From JAEYZM01 sp943372195 (GTDB lineage: Bacteria; Bacteroidota; Bacteroidia; Sphingobacteriales; Sphingobacteriaceae): DNA of 64,000 nt. Location of the stretch: assembly GCA_943372195.1 (NCBI GenBank), contig CALRXS010000013.1:1-64000 (forward strand). Reading direction: 5' to 3'. The notes beneath the pieces are model-generated. The model had not been told where the DNA came from and did not search any database. It worked only from the letters and a program-made list of their open reading frames with translations. Every line of letters begins with the position of its first letter. The stretch's first letter is position 1. Shown one piece after another: positions 45,642 to 54,173 of the stretch. The translations under genes and the position numbers were made by a program.

Positions 45642-45686
45642 AATGTGTGTTTTTAAGTTTAATAAAACAATATACTAAAAAAATAA

Positions 45687-45722
45687 ATAAAAAAACCCCC
45701 TAAAATTTTTAGGGGGTTTTTC
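45687..45722 (-). terminator. Terminator of metK
   Basis: AAAAACCCCCTAAAA (45691-45705) and TTTTAGGGGGTTTTT (45707-45721) are perfect inverses with one base between them. On the minus strand it lies 20 bases after the metK stop; the matching A and T runs allow reading in both directions. Confidence 0.88.
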
Positions 45723-45740
45723 AATTGATTAATTTAATAT

Positions 45741-46994
45741 TTATTTAATCTTAAATTCTTTTCTGATTTTATCAGTGTAGTCTAATTTTTCCCAAGTGAA
45801 TAATTCTACTTTAACTTTTTTCACTTTACCATCAGGTGTAGAAAAGGTTTTAGTTACCACTTCATTCTTACGACCCATGTGACCATAAGCAGCAGTTTCA
45901 GAATAGATAGGGTTTCTTAATTTTAACCTTTGTTCGATTGCATATGGGCGCATATCGAAGATTTTTTCAATCTTCCTAGCGATATCACCATCACTCATTT
46001 TAACTTTTGCAGTACCATTTGTGTTGATGTATATACCCATAGGTTGAGCAACTCCGATTGCATATGAAACTTGTACTAGTACTTCATCACATAAACCAGC
46101 TGCTACCATGTTCTTTGCTATATGGCGAGTTGCATAAGCTGCAGAACGGTCAACTTTTGAAGGATCTTTACCAGAGAATGCACCACCACCATGAGCACCC
46201 TTACCACCATACGTATCAACAATGATCTTACGACCTGTTAATCCCGTATCACCATGTGGTCCGCCGATTACAAATTTGCCAGTAGGATTGATATGATACT
46301 TGATTTTATCGTTGAATAATTTTTTATATTTCGGGTATTTTTTCATGACACGAGGAATCAAAACTTTAATCATATCAGCTTTGATTTTCTCTAACATCTT
46401 CTTTTCAGAATCGAAGTCATCATGTTGAGTTGAAATAACTATTGAATCAATTCTTACCGGGCGATTGTTATCATCGTATTCAAGAGTAACCTGTGATTTA
46501 GCATCAGGTCTTAAATATTTAATTTCTTTGTTTTCTCTCCTTATAGCAGCAAGCTCTAATAATAAAGTATGTGCTAAATTAAGAGCTAATGGCATATAGT
46601 CATCAGTTTCGTTAGTTGCATAACCAAACATCATACCTTGGTCACCAGCACCTTGATCTTCTTTCTTCTTACGCTCAACACCTTGGTTAATATCTGCTGA
46701 TTGTTCATGAATTGCAGATAATATACCACAAGAGTTAGCTTCGAACATATACTCTGATTTAGTATATCCGATTTTTCTAATAACACCTCTTGCAATTTCT
46801 TGAACATCTAAATAAGCTTTAGACTTAACTTCACCTGCTAAAACAACTTGGCCAGTAGTTACCAATGTTTCGCAAGCTACTTTTGAAGATGCATCAAATG
46901 CTAAAAAGTTATCAATTAACGCATCAGAAATTTGATCGGCTACCTTATCTGGGTGCCCTTCTGAAACAGATTCAGATGTAAATAAATACGACAT
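45741..46994 (-). CDS. metK: S-adenosylmethionine synthetase
   Basis: 417 aa, slightly longer than the E. coli enzyme. SEGHPDKVADQISDALID at the start, QGAGDQGMMFGYATNETDDYMP, GPHGDTGLTGRKIIVDTYGG and GKGAHGGGAFSGKDPSKVDRSAAY in parts are the MetK signatures and hold the ATP, methionine and metal-binding residues. It makes S-adenosylmethionine from ATP and methionine in the cytosol. A SAM-II-class riboswitch occupies its leader, giving feedback control by product. Confidence 0.98.
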   Translation of the reverse strand: MSYLFTSESVSEGHPDKVADQISDALIDNFLAFDASSKVACETLVTTGQVVLAGEVKSKAYLDVQEIARGVIRKIGYTKSEYMFEANSCGILSAIHEQSADINQGVERKKKEDQGAGDQGMMFGYATNETDDYMPLALNLAHTLLLELAAIRRENKEIKYLRPDAKSQVTLEYDDNNRPVRIDSIVISTQHDDFDSEKKMLEKIKADMIKVLIPRVMKKYPKYKKLFNDKIKYHINPTGKFVIGGPHGDTGLTGRKIIVDTYGGKGAHGGGAFSGKDPSKVDRSAAYATRHIAKNMVAAGLCDEVLVQVSYAIGVAQPMGIYINTNGTAKVKMSDGDIARKIEKIFDMRPYAIEQRLKLRNPIYSETAAYGHMGRKNEVVTKTFSTPDGKVKKVKVELFTWEKLDYTDKIRKEFKIK

Positions 46995-47056
46995 AGTTTA
47001 AAAAATGTTTTCTAAGTTAATTCAAACATGTTGGAAGAAAGGGGGATTGCAAATGT

Positions 47057-47107
47057 ATGCTTTAGCCTTTTTTTTAAAGTGGTTGCAATCGACGCAAATC
47101 AATCCAC
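47057..47107 (-). ncRNA. SAM-II-class (SAM-II/SAM-V) riboswitch in the metK leader
   Basis: Read on the minus strand from 47107: GTGG, ATTGATTTGCGTCG, ATTGCAACCAC, a run of TTTAAAAAAAA, then GGCTAAAGC. GTGG pairs with CCAC to form P1, and the conserved strings TGATTT, TTGCAA and GCTAAA stand in the order and spacing of the SAM-II consensus, whose H-type pseudoknot forms when the 3' strand folds into loop 1. It begins 12 bases after the predicted -7 element and ends about 60 bases before metK. When SAM binds, expression of metK should fall. SAM-II and SAM-V share this core, so the exact class needs a model search. Confidence 0.85.
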
Positions 47108-47119
47108 ATGAATGAGTGA

Positions 47120-47127
47120 CAAAAATA
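47120..47127 (-). promoter_or_regulatory. Predicted metK promoter -7 element
   Basis: TATTTTTG on the minus strand, exact TAnnTTTG, placing the transcript start just upstream of the riboswitch. Confidence 0.55.
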
Positions 47128-47209
47128 GAATAATTTTTTTCATATTCAGTTAATATTCAATAAAAATGAAATAATATTCCCTTAATATTGTGCTTTTAAA
47201 TAACAGATA

Positions 47210-49093
47210 ATGTCATATAAATTTGCTCATTTTCGTCTAATCATAAAAAATATAGCCATTTTACTCGTTTTCTATACAGTAATTAGACTATTCTTTTTGG
47301 CTTATAATTTCGAGTCGTTTGCAAATTCTAGCTTTAAAAACCTATTAGTAGCATTTTTGCATGGGATTAGATTTGACTTATCAGCTATCGTCTATGTAAA
47401 TCTATTATGGATTTTTGTTTACATGCCAATAATGTATAATTATAGCAATAAGAGGTATTTATTATTTACACAGTGGGTGTATTACTTAACTAACTTCTTT
47501 GCAATACTTTTTAATATTATAGATGCCGAATATTTTCGATTTCAGAAGATGAGATCGAGTGCTCAACTTTTTAATGGCGAAAATGATATATTAAAAATAT
47601 TGCCATCATATCTTAGAGATTATTGGTGGATAATTTTATTATCAGTATTGATGTTAATCTTAATAAGCAAGTTTCATAAGAAAGCTCAATTAAGTTTAAA
47701 AAAAGAATATAAAAGTTTTACATCTCTGAAAACTATATCTCTGTTTCTGTTTTTGAGCATTTTGATTGTTGCTGCAAGAGGTGGTATGCAAACAAAGCCA
47801 ATACAAACAATTACAGCTTCTTATTATGGTGATGCACAAAATGCAGCATTAGTATTAAACACGCCATTTACAATACTTCAGTCTATTGGCAAAAAAAATT
47901 TAGAGCTAAAAAACTATTTTTCAAATGAAGAGACAGAAAAGATTTTTAGTATAAACAAAAACTATAATTCAACATCAATATTTACTCCTAAAAATGTTGT
48001 AATAATTATTTTGGAAAGTTTTTCGAACGAGTACATTGGCAAGTTAAATAATGGGACTTCCTATTCACCTTTTCTTGATAGCTTAATGAATGAAGGTTTT
48101 TTGTTTAGCAACGCATTTGCAAATGGTAAAAAATCTAATGAAGCAATGCCTAGTATTATTGCAAGTATTCCGTCATTGATGGATGAAGCATATACTGGAA
48201 GTATATATCAAAATAATAATATTAATACTTTACCTACACTTTTAAAGAGCAAGGGTTATTCATCATCTTTTTTTCATGGTGGATTTAATGGTTCCATGAA
48301 TTTCGATGCATTTGCAAAGAAGGCTGGTTATGACCAATATTATGGAATGAATGAATACGATAATACGAGTGATTATGATGGGAATTGGGGCATATATGAT
48401 CATAAATTCATGCAATATTTTGGTGAGAAATTAAGTTCAACTCCTAAGCCATTTTTTGCAACATTTTTTTCACTTTCATCTCACATGCCTTATACAATTC
48501 CAGAAGAATTTGTAGAGAAGTTTAAACAGGTTGATAACCCTAAACATAGAAGTTATTTGTATGCAGATTATTCATTAAAAAAGTTTTTTGAATATGCTAA
48601 AACAAAAATGTGGTACAGTAATACTTTGTTTGTAATATTGCCTGATCACACACCTGATGCTGATGATAAGTATTACGATACTAAAGTGTCATATTATAAA
48701 ATTCCGATTCTATTTTATGATCCAACATTTAATTGGAAAGGAGAATCAAGTATTGTTGCAGATCAAGTAGATGTAATGCCAACTATACTTGATTATTTAC
48801 ATTTTGACAAAAGCTTTAAAGCTTTTGGAAAAAGTTTATTATCAGAAAAGAAAAGCAATGCAATGACAGTTAATTATAGAGATGGTATTTATCAATGCAT
48901 TGATTCAAATTATGTTTTACAATATTCAAATGAACAAATTTTAGCCTTCTATAAGTATTCGGATGATTGGTATTTAAAAAATAATTTAAAAGAGGAAAAT
49001 AATACACGAAAACAAGAAATGCTTAATTACTTGAAAGCATATATTCAAAAATTTAATGTTACTTTGATAGATAATAAATACAGTATAAAGTGA
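47210..49093 (+). CDS. LTA synthase family sulfatase / phosphoglycerol transferase
   Basis: 627 aa. Five N-terminal membrane helices (to about residue 190), then an alkaline-phosphatase-like sulfatase domain facing the periplasm: VVIIILESFSNEYIG (metal ligand Glu269), FANGKKSNEAMPSIIASIPS with the candidate nucleophile at Ser309 where Gram-positive LtaS has Thr, FATFFSLSSHMPY and VILPDHTPDADD-like metal residues. Members transfer phosphoglycerol from phosphatidylglycerol to lipoteichoic acid or periplasmic glucans, releasing diacylglycerol. The acceptor here is unknown. The stop overlaps the GTG of the next gene. Confidence 0.92.
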   Translation: MSYKFAHFRLIIKNIAILLVFYTVIRLFFLAYNFESFANSSFKNLLVAFLHGIRFDLSAIVYVNLLWIFVYMPIMYNYSNKRYLLFTQWVYYLTNFFAILFNIIDAEYFRFQKMRSSAQLFNGENDILKILPSYLRDYWWIILLSVLMLILISKFHKKAQLSLKKEYKSFTSLKTISLFLFLSILIVAARGGMQTKPIQTITASYYGDAQNAALVLNTPFTILQSIGKKNLELKNYFSNEETEKIFSINKNYNSTSIFTPKNVVIIILESFSNEYIGKLNNGTSYSPFLDSLMNEGFLFSNAFANGKKSNEAMPSIIASIPSLMDEAYTGSIYQNNNINTLPTLLKSKGYSSSFFHGGFNGSMNFDAFAKKAGYDQYYGMNEYDNTSDYDGNWGIYDHKFMQYFGEKLSSTPKPFFATFFSLSSHMPYTIPEEFVEKFKQVDNPKHRSYLYADYSLKKFFEYAKTKMWYSNTLFVILPDHTPDADDKYYDTKVSYYKIPILFYDPTFNWKGESSIVADQVDVMPTILDYLHFDKSFKAFGKSLLSEKKSNAMTVNYRDGIYQCIDSNYVLQYSNEQILAFYKYSDDWYLKNNLKEENNTRKQEMLNYLKAYIQKFNVTLIDNKYSIK

Positions 49094-49974
49094 AACAAAA
49101 AATTCTATTTATTATCAACCCAATATCTGGAGGAAAAGACAAAAAGAAAATTCCAGCATTAATTGATACTTATTTAGATAAAGCAAAATTCGATTATCGA
49201 ATTAGTTTTACTGAAAGAGTAGAACATGCATATATGTTATCAAAAGCTGCACTCAAAGAAGGTTATCATATCGTTGTTGCAGTTGGTGGTGACGGTACAG
49301 TGAATGAAGTTGCAAAAGGAATTGTTTATACCGATACTATTTTAGGAATTATACCTTTCGGCTCTGGAAATGGTTTAGCAAGAACTTTGAAAATACCTTT
49401 AAAATCGATACGGGCAATAAAAAATATTAACAATAACTACCATACTAAAATTGATTCAGCAAAGTTAAATGATCGCATGTTTTTTAATATGGCTGGAAGC
49501 GGATTTGACGCAGAAATTTCTAACGAATTTGCAGGGGATAAAAAACGTGGATTATTAGGATATGTGAAAGTAGCATTTCAACTTATAAGAAAATATAAAT
49601 CGAAAATCTATCATGTAAATATAGACGGGAATATAGTAATAAGACAAGCATTTATATTAAGCATTGCAAATTCTTCACAATATGGCAATGATGCACATAT
49701 TGCACCGCATGCAGACGTTAAAGATGGCATATTAGATATAGTAATTGTAAAACCATTTCATTTTATAAAATTACCACTACTTGCCATGTATATGTTCATA
49801 AACAAAGCCGACAAAACATCATATGTTGAATATTTTAAGGGAAAGAAAATATTAATTCAAAGAGAGAATTCTGACCCTATTCATCTAGATGGCGAGCCGT
49901 ATTTTGAAGATAAAAACCTAAACATAGAAGTTTTACCTTTGACTTTAAATGTAATTGTGCCAAATCATGTCTAA
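49090..49974 (+). CDS. Diacylglycerol/lipid kinase (DgkB/YegS family)
   Basis: 294 aa, GTG start overlapping the previous stop (GTGA). ILFIINPISGGKDKKKIP and the nucleotide motif VVAVGGDGTVNEVAKGI with FGSGNGLARTL are the diacylglycerol kinase catalytic-domain signatures; the C-terminal beta domain ends with HLDGEPYF. It phosphorylates diacylglycerol or a related lipid. Coupling to an LtaS-like transferase, which releases diacylglycerol, matches the DgkB recycling step known in Gram-positive LTA makers; that role here is inference. Confidence 0.92.
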   Translation: MKQKILFIINPISGGKDKKKIPALIDTYLDKAKFDYRISFTERVEHAYMLSKAALKEGYHIVVAVGGDGTVNEVAKGIVYTDTILGIIPFGSGNGLARTLKIPLKSIRAIKNINNNYHTKIDSAKLNDRMFFNMAGSGFDAEISNEFAGDKKRGLLGYVKVAFQLIRKYKSKIYHVNIDGNIVIRQAFILSIANSSQYGNDAHIAPHADVKDGILDIVIVKPFHFIKLPLLAMYMFINKADKTSYVEYFKGKKILIQRENSDPIHLDGEPYFEDKNLNIEVLPLTLNVIVPNHV

Positions 49975-50308
49975 GAAAAATAAAAACATTCAAGGTGTTG
50001 TCTATTCAACAGATCCAAATTATAGTTATCAGATTGATCAAGATGAAATTTCTGAAACTCTTGCAAATGAAAAACAAGATCTGAGAGTGATGTTAGATAA
50101 AAAGCAACGAGCTGGTAAATCTGTCACACTAGTAAAGGGTTTTATAGGGAAGACTGAAGATTTAGAATCACTAGGTAAAATGCTTAAAAACAAATGTGGT
50201 GTAGGGGGTAGTGTAAAAGAAGGTGAGATTCTAATTCAAGGTGATTTTAGAGACAAAATCGTTTTATTGCTCCAAAATGCAGGTTATAAGGTAAAAAAAG
50301 CGGGATAA
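49967..50308 (+). CDS. eIF1/SUI1-like translation factor (YciH family)
   Basis: 113 aa from ATG 49967 (MSKKNKNIQG), overlapping the kinase gene by eight bases. The C-terminal SUI1 domain has KSVTLVKGFIGKTEDLESLGKMLKNKCGVGGSVKEGEILIQGD in parts, the hallmark GVGG(S/T)xKxGxIxxQGD strand-turn. YciH resembles eukaryotic eIF1 and can affect start-codon choice in vitro. Co-location with lipid genes has no obvious functional meaning. Confidence 0.93.
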   Translation: MSKKNKNIQGVVYSTDPNYSYQIDQDEISETLANEKQDLRVMLDKKQRAGKSVTLVKGFIGKTEDLESLGKMLKNKCGVGGSVKEGEILIQGDFRDKIVLLLQNAGYKVKKAG

Positions 50309-50357
50309 CACTTAAATAATAGCAATAAATCTTATTATTTATAATTCCAATTTTTTA

Positions 50358-50365
50358 TACCTTTG
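50358..50365 (+). promoter_or_regulatory. Predicted pckA promoter -7 element
   Basis: TACCTTTG, exact TAnnTTTG, 38 bases before the pckA ATG in a 95-base gap. Confidence 0.5.
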
Positions 50366-50403
50366 TCAGCCTATAGACTATTATAAAATACTAAGCAATT
50401 TTT

Positions 50404-52020
50404 ATGACAAACGAATATGGTTTAAAGTCAGCAAAAGCTACAGTAGCTGACCTTGGATTATCAAATGTAGCTGCGGCCTATTGGAATTTAACTCCCGCGG
50501 AATTAGTTGAAGAAGCTATCACAAGAGGAGAAGGCACATTGGTAGATTCAGGAGCATTAGCTGCTGATACAGGTGAATTTACAGGTAGATCACCAAAAGA
50601 TAGATTCATAGTTTGTGATGAAACCACTGAAAACAGTGTATGGTGGGGTGATGTAAATATCAAATTCGACTCAGCTAAATTCGATTTATTATACAATAGA
50701 GTATGTGCTTATTTATCAAATAAAGAAGTTTTTGTAAGAGATTCTTATGCATGTGCTGACCCAGAATATAGAATGAATATTCGTGTAGTTACAGAACAAG
50801 CATACCATAATATTTTTGCGAATAATTTATTCTTAAGACCTACAAAAGAAGAGATATTAAATTTTGATCCTGAGTGGACAATCATTAACGCTCCTGGTTT
50901 TAGAGCTGATCCGAAAATTGATGGTACACGCCAACATAACTTTGCAATTTTAAATTTCACCAAGAAAATTATCTTAATTGGTGGCACTGGTTATACAGGT
51001 GAAATCAAGAAAGGTATTTTTGGTGTACTTAATTATGTATTACCACATGATAAAAATGTATTATCAATGCATTGCTCAGCAAACATTGGTAAAGAGGGAG
51101 ATACAGCAATCTTCTTCGGATTATCAGGTACAGGTAAAACTACTTTATCGGCTGACCCTAACAGAGGCTTAATTGGTGATGACGAACATGGTTGGGCTGA
51201 TAAATCAGTATTTAATTTAGAAGGCGGATGTTATGCTAAATGTGTTGACCTTACTAAAGAAAAAGAACCACAAATTTGGGATGCTATAAAATTCGGTGCA
51301 TTACTAGAAAACATTGTATGTTACGATGGAACTAGTACGGTTGATTTCACTAATATTTCTAAAACAGAAAACACTAGAGTAGCTTACCCAATTAATCATA
51401 TTAATAATGCAGTTGAACCTTCAATTGCAGGCACTCCTAAAAATATTTTCTTTTTGACATGTGATGCATACGGTGTATTGCCTCCAATATCAAAGTTAGA
51501 TGCAGGGCAAGCGATGTACCATTTCATTAGTGGTTATACAGCAAAAGTAGCAGGTACTGAAGCAGGTGTTACAGAACCTCAAACTACATTCTCTGCATGT
51601 TTTGGTAAAGTATTTTTACCATTACATCCTGCAAAATATGCTCAGATGTTAGGTGAGAAAATGAAGTCTAGTAAAGTGAATGTGTGGTTAGTAAATACAG
51701 GCTGGACGGGTGGTCCGTATGGTGTAGGTTCACGTATGAAATTATCATACACAAGAGCTATGATTACCGCAGCATTAAACTCAGAGCTTGATAAGGTAAA
51801 TTTTGAGAAACATCCGGTATTCGGATTAGATATGCCGACTTCATGCGCAGATGTACCATCTGAAATATTAAACCCTAGAAATACATGGGCTGATAAATCA
51901 GCATACGATGCAAAAGCAAATGAATTAGCATCGAAGTTTGTCAAGAATTTCGAACAATATGCAGAAGGTACTTCTGAAGAGATTTTAGCTGCAGCACCAA
52001 AGGTTGCTCAGAACGTATAA
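50404..52020 (+). CDS. pckA: Phosphoenolpyruvate carboxykinase (ATP)
   Basis: 538 aa, standard length. The kinase-1a motif FGLSGTGKTTLSADPNRGLIGDDEHGW is present in parts (P-loop at residues 239-251, then the GDDEHGW metal/kinase-2 region), together with TGRSPKDRFIV near 60-70 for oxaloacetate and the NTGWTGGPYGVGSRM motif near the C-terminus. It converts oxaloacetate and ATP to phosphoenolpyruvate at the start of gluconeogenesis. Followed by an intergenic palindromic repeat. Confidence 0.98.
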   Translation: MTNEYGLKSAKATVADLGLSNVAAAYWNLTPAELVEEAITRGEGTLVDSGALAADTGEFTGRSPKDRFIVCDETTENSVWWGDVNIKFDSAKFDLLYNRVCAYLSNKEVFVRDSYACADPEYRMNIRVVTEQAYHNIFANNLFLRPTKEEILNFDPEWTIINAPGFRADPKIDGTRQHNFAILNFTKKIILIGGTGYTGEIKKGIFGVLNYVLPHDKNVLSMHCSANIGKEGDTAIFFGLSGTGKTTLSADPNRGLIGDDEHGWADKSVFNLEGGCYAKCVDLTKEKEPQIWDAIKFGALLENIVCYDGTSTVDFTNISKTENTRVAYPINHINNAVEPSIAGTPKNIFFLTCDAYGVLPPISKLDAGQAMYHFISGYTAKVAGTEAGVTEPQTTFSACFGKVFLPLHPAKYAQMLGEKMKSSKVNVWLVNTGWTGGPYGVGSRMKLSYTRAMITAALNSELDKVNFEKHPVFGLDMPTSCADVPSEILNPRNTWADKSAYDAKANELASKFVKNFEQYAEGTSEEILAAAPKVAQNV

Positions 52021-52037
52021 TATAAGTCTTAATCAAT

Positions 52038-52082
52038 AAGTCGTAAGTCTGAAGACTATATAGGTCTTACGACTTACGACTT
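52038..52082. repeat. Intergenic palindromic repeat after pckA
   Basis: AAGTCGTAAGTC (52038-52049) and GACTTACGACTT (52071-52082) are exact inverses; a nested AGTCT/AGACT hairpin fills the loop, and GTCTTACGACTT at 52064-52075 repeats the right arm in tandem. No T run follows, so it is not a typical terminator; it looks like a small intergenic repeat element. Confidence 0.6.
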
Positions 52083-52122
52083 TTGACTAAATAATAAAGT
52101 AACAATTTAAATTATATATAGA

Positions 52123-52479
52123 ATGGCATTAGAAATTCAAGGTAAACTTGTAGAAGTGTTTGAAGCACAACAAGTAACTGACAAGTTTAAAAAAAGAGAG
52201 TTTGTCGTTGAAACAGAAGAAAGAGGATATCAGCAATACATAAAATTTCAATTGAATCAAGAAAAATGCAATTTGGTTGATGATTGTAAAGTTGGAGAAG
52301 AAATAAAAGTAGCTTTTAACTTAACAGGTAGACCATATACAAGAAAAACGGGCGAAAAAGATTACATCACTAATATCGTAGCTTGGAAAATCGACAAGAT
52401 GGGTACAAATTCTGCCCCTGAAAGTCCGGTTTTCAACATTGATACCATTGAAGACGATGGTTCAGACCTTCCGTTTTAA
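52123..52479 (+). CDS. DUF3127 domain protein (OB-fold, SSB-like)
   Basis: 118 aa. MALEIQGKLVEVFEAQQVTDKFKKREFVVET and the KVGEEIKVAFNLTGRPYTRKTG / YITNIVAWKI blocks match DUF3127, a compact OB-fold related to single-strand DNA-binding proteins; the acidic tail ending DDGSDLPF closely resembles the SSB C-terminal peptide (DDDIPF type) that recruits repair partners. Function not established. Confidence 0.88.
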   Translation: MALEIQGKLVEVFEAQQVTDKFKKREFVVETEERGYQQYIKFQLNQEKCNLVDDCKVGEEIKVAFNLTGRPYTRKTGEKDYITNIVAWKIDKMGTNSAPESPVFNIDTIEDDGSDLPF

Positions 52480-52583
52480 TTAATTAAATGAAGAAATAGC
52501 AAAATAAGAATGTAAGACGAGCGTCATAAAGTTAAATTTGTGTTAATAAATCATCTTAAAATTTTTTTATTGCTTAAAAATTA

Positions 52584-52623
52584 TATTTTTGTGAGCCCTA
52601 TAAATGTCTATAGGGCAATTTTT
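52584..52623 (+). promoter_or_regulatory. exbB promoter with 5' stem-loop and T run
   Basis: TATTTTTG (52584-52591) is an exact -7 element. Four bases later GCCCTATA (52595-52602) pairs with TATAGGGC (52609-52616), loop of 6, followed by AATTTTTTTG. The hairpin would be at the very 5' end of the transcript, about 58 bases before the exbB ATG, and the T run makes it terminator-like. This 195-base gap contains no gene. Confidence 0.6.
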
Positions 52624-52674
52624 TTGAAAAGTAAAGCGTTAATAAATCAATTTAAAACAAATTAAATTTATAAA

Positions 52675-53514
52675 ATGGCAAATGAAGCAAAAGTAGCTAC
52701 TGCTGCAAAAAGTGAGAAAAATAGTCTAAGCTCGATGTTCGCATCGGTGGCTATTCCAATGTGTTTACTAGTAGGTATTTTAATCTACAAGTTTGTATTA
52801 GGTAACCCAGCAAACTTCGAAGGTGGTGATCCAACAAATCACCCAGTATCTGAAGGGGTAGGTCAAGTATTAGGCTTGGTTTACAAAGGTGGTTTTATCG
52901 TACCAATCTTATTATCTCTAGTATTAATTAACATCTCGTTTTCAATCGAGCGTTTTTTAACAATTTCTAAAGCACAAGGTAAAGGTAGAGCAGAGGCTTT
53001 TGTTCGCAAGATCAGAACTCATTTAGACAACAATAATGTTGATGCAGCTATCAAAGAGTGTGATGTACAAAAAGGTTCAGTAGCAAACGTTATGCGTTCT
53101 ACTTTGATCAAGTACAAAGAAATGGAAACTACTACTGGTTTAGATTTAGATCAAAAGATTGTTTCCATTCAAAAAGAATTAGAAGAGTCATTAACATTAG
53201 AATTACCAGGTTTAGAGAAAAACTTAGTAGTCATTGCAACGTTAGCGTCGGTATCTACATTGATCGCCTTATTAGGAACGGTAATTGGTATGATTCGTGC
53301 ATTCGCGGCATTAGCAACTGCAGGTTCGCCTGACTCAGTAGCCTTAGCAAACGGTATCTCAGAAGCCCTAATCAATACAGCTTTAGGTATCGGTAACTCA
53401 GCGATCGCAACAATTATGTACAGTGTATTTACAAGTAAAATTGATGCTATCACATACGCAATTGATGAAGCAGGTTACAGCATCGTTCAAACGTTCGCTG
53501 CTAAACATAGATAA
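52675..53514 (+). CDS. exbB: ExbB/TolQ/MotA family proton channel
   Basis: 279 aa. N-terminal helix (about 22-42), a second near 75-95 and, after a cytoplasmic domain, two more in IATLASVSTLIALLGTVIGMIRAFAAL and INTALGIGNSAIATIMYSVF, the core that forms the ExbB pentamer around ExbD. It turns the proton gradient into motion of TonB. Heads a tight run exbB-exbD-exbD-tonB. Confidence 0.95.
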   Translation: MANEAKVATAAKSEKNSLSSMFASVAIPMCLLVGILIYKFVLGNPANFEGGDPTNHPVSEGVGQVLGLVYKGGFIVPILLSLVLINISFSIERFLTISKAQGKGRAEAFVRKIRTHLDNNNVDAAIKECDVQKGSVANVMRSTLIKYKEMETTTGLDLDQKIVSIQKELEESLTLELPGLEKNLVVIATLASVSTLIALLGTVIGMIRAFAALATAGSPDSVALANGISEALINTALGIGNSAIATIMYSVFTSKIDAITYAIDEAGYSIVQTFAAKHR

Positions 53515-53544
53515 TAATTTTAAGTATAATTTAATTTGTAAATA

Positions 53545-54144
53545 ATGTCAAAAGTAAAGATACCTCGTAAGAGCACGGTAGTAGATATGACGGCAATGAC
53601 CGACGTTGCTTTCTTGTTACTTACGTTCTTTATGTTGGCAACTAAGTTTAAACCTGATGAGCCGGTGATGGTAACAACACCATCGTCTATTTCAGAGATA
53701 AAGCTTCCAGAAACAGATATTTTATTACTTACAATAGATAAAGATTCAAGAGTATTTTTTAGTATGGACGGTGACCAAAATAGAATTGAGTTACTAAACA
53801 AAATGGCTGAAAAATATCAATTGACTTTTACTGATGCGCAAAAGAAAGAGTTTTCTTTGTTAAGTTCATTCGGTGTATCTATTAAGAATTTAGGTGATTA
53901 CTTAAACCAAGATGCAGATGCTAGAAAAAAGTATCCACAAACTGGTATTCCTAGTGATTCAACTAATAATGAGTTAGCAGACTGGATTGTTCAGGCGAGA
54001 TATACCAACAAGGATTTACGATTCGCAATAAAAGGCGATGGTGATGCTGGTTATCCTGTGATCAAACAAGTTTTAGCTACTCTACAAGAGAAGAAAGTAA
54101 ATCGTTTCAACTTTATCACAAGCTTAGAAAAAGCTAACGAATAA
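53545..54144 (+). CDS. exbD: ExbD/TolR family biopolymer transport protein (first copy)
   Basis: 199 aa. The single membrane helix with the conserved proton-carrying Asp is in DMTAMTDVAFLLLTFFMLAT; basic residues before it (KVKIPRKST) sit in the cytoplasm and the rest is a periplasmic peptidoglycan-binding-like domain. Two different ExbD copies in a row are typical of Bacteroidota TonB operons. Confidence 0.94.
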   Translation: MSKVKIPRKSTVVDMTAMTDVAFLLLTFFMLATKFKPDEPVMVTTPSSISEIKLPETDILLLTIDKDSRVFFSMDGDQNRIELLNKMAEKYQLTFTDAQKKEFSLLSSFGVSIKNLGDYLNQDADARKKYPQTGIPSDSTNNELADWIVQARYTNKDLRFAIKGDGDAGYPVIKQVLATLQEKKVNRFNFITSLEKANE

Positions 54145-54173
54145 TAATTTTTTAGATCTAGAATTTAGATAAT

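Noticed and set aside
46995..47056. Separate small gene between metK and its riboswitch
   Set aside because: No ORF of meaningful length; this is the rest of the metK leader.
52038..52082. CRISPR-like array after pckA
   Set aside because: Only one palindromic unit with a tandem half; no regular spacers, no cas genes.
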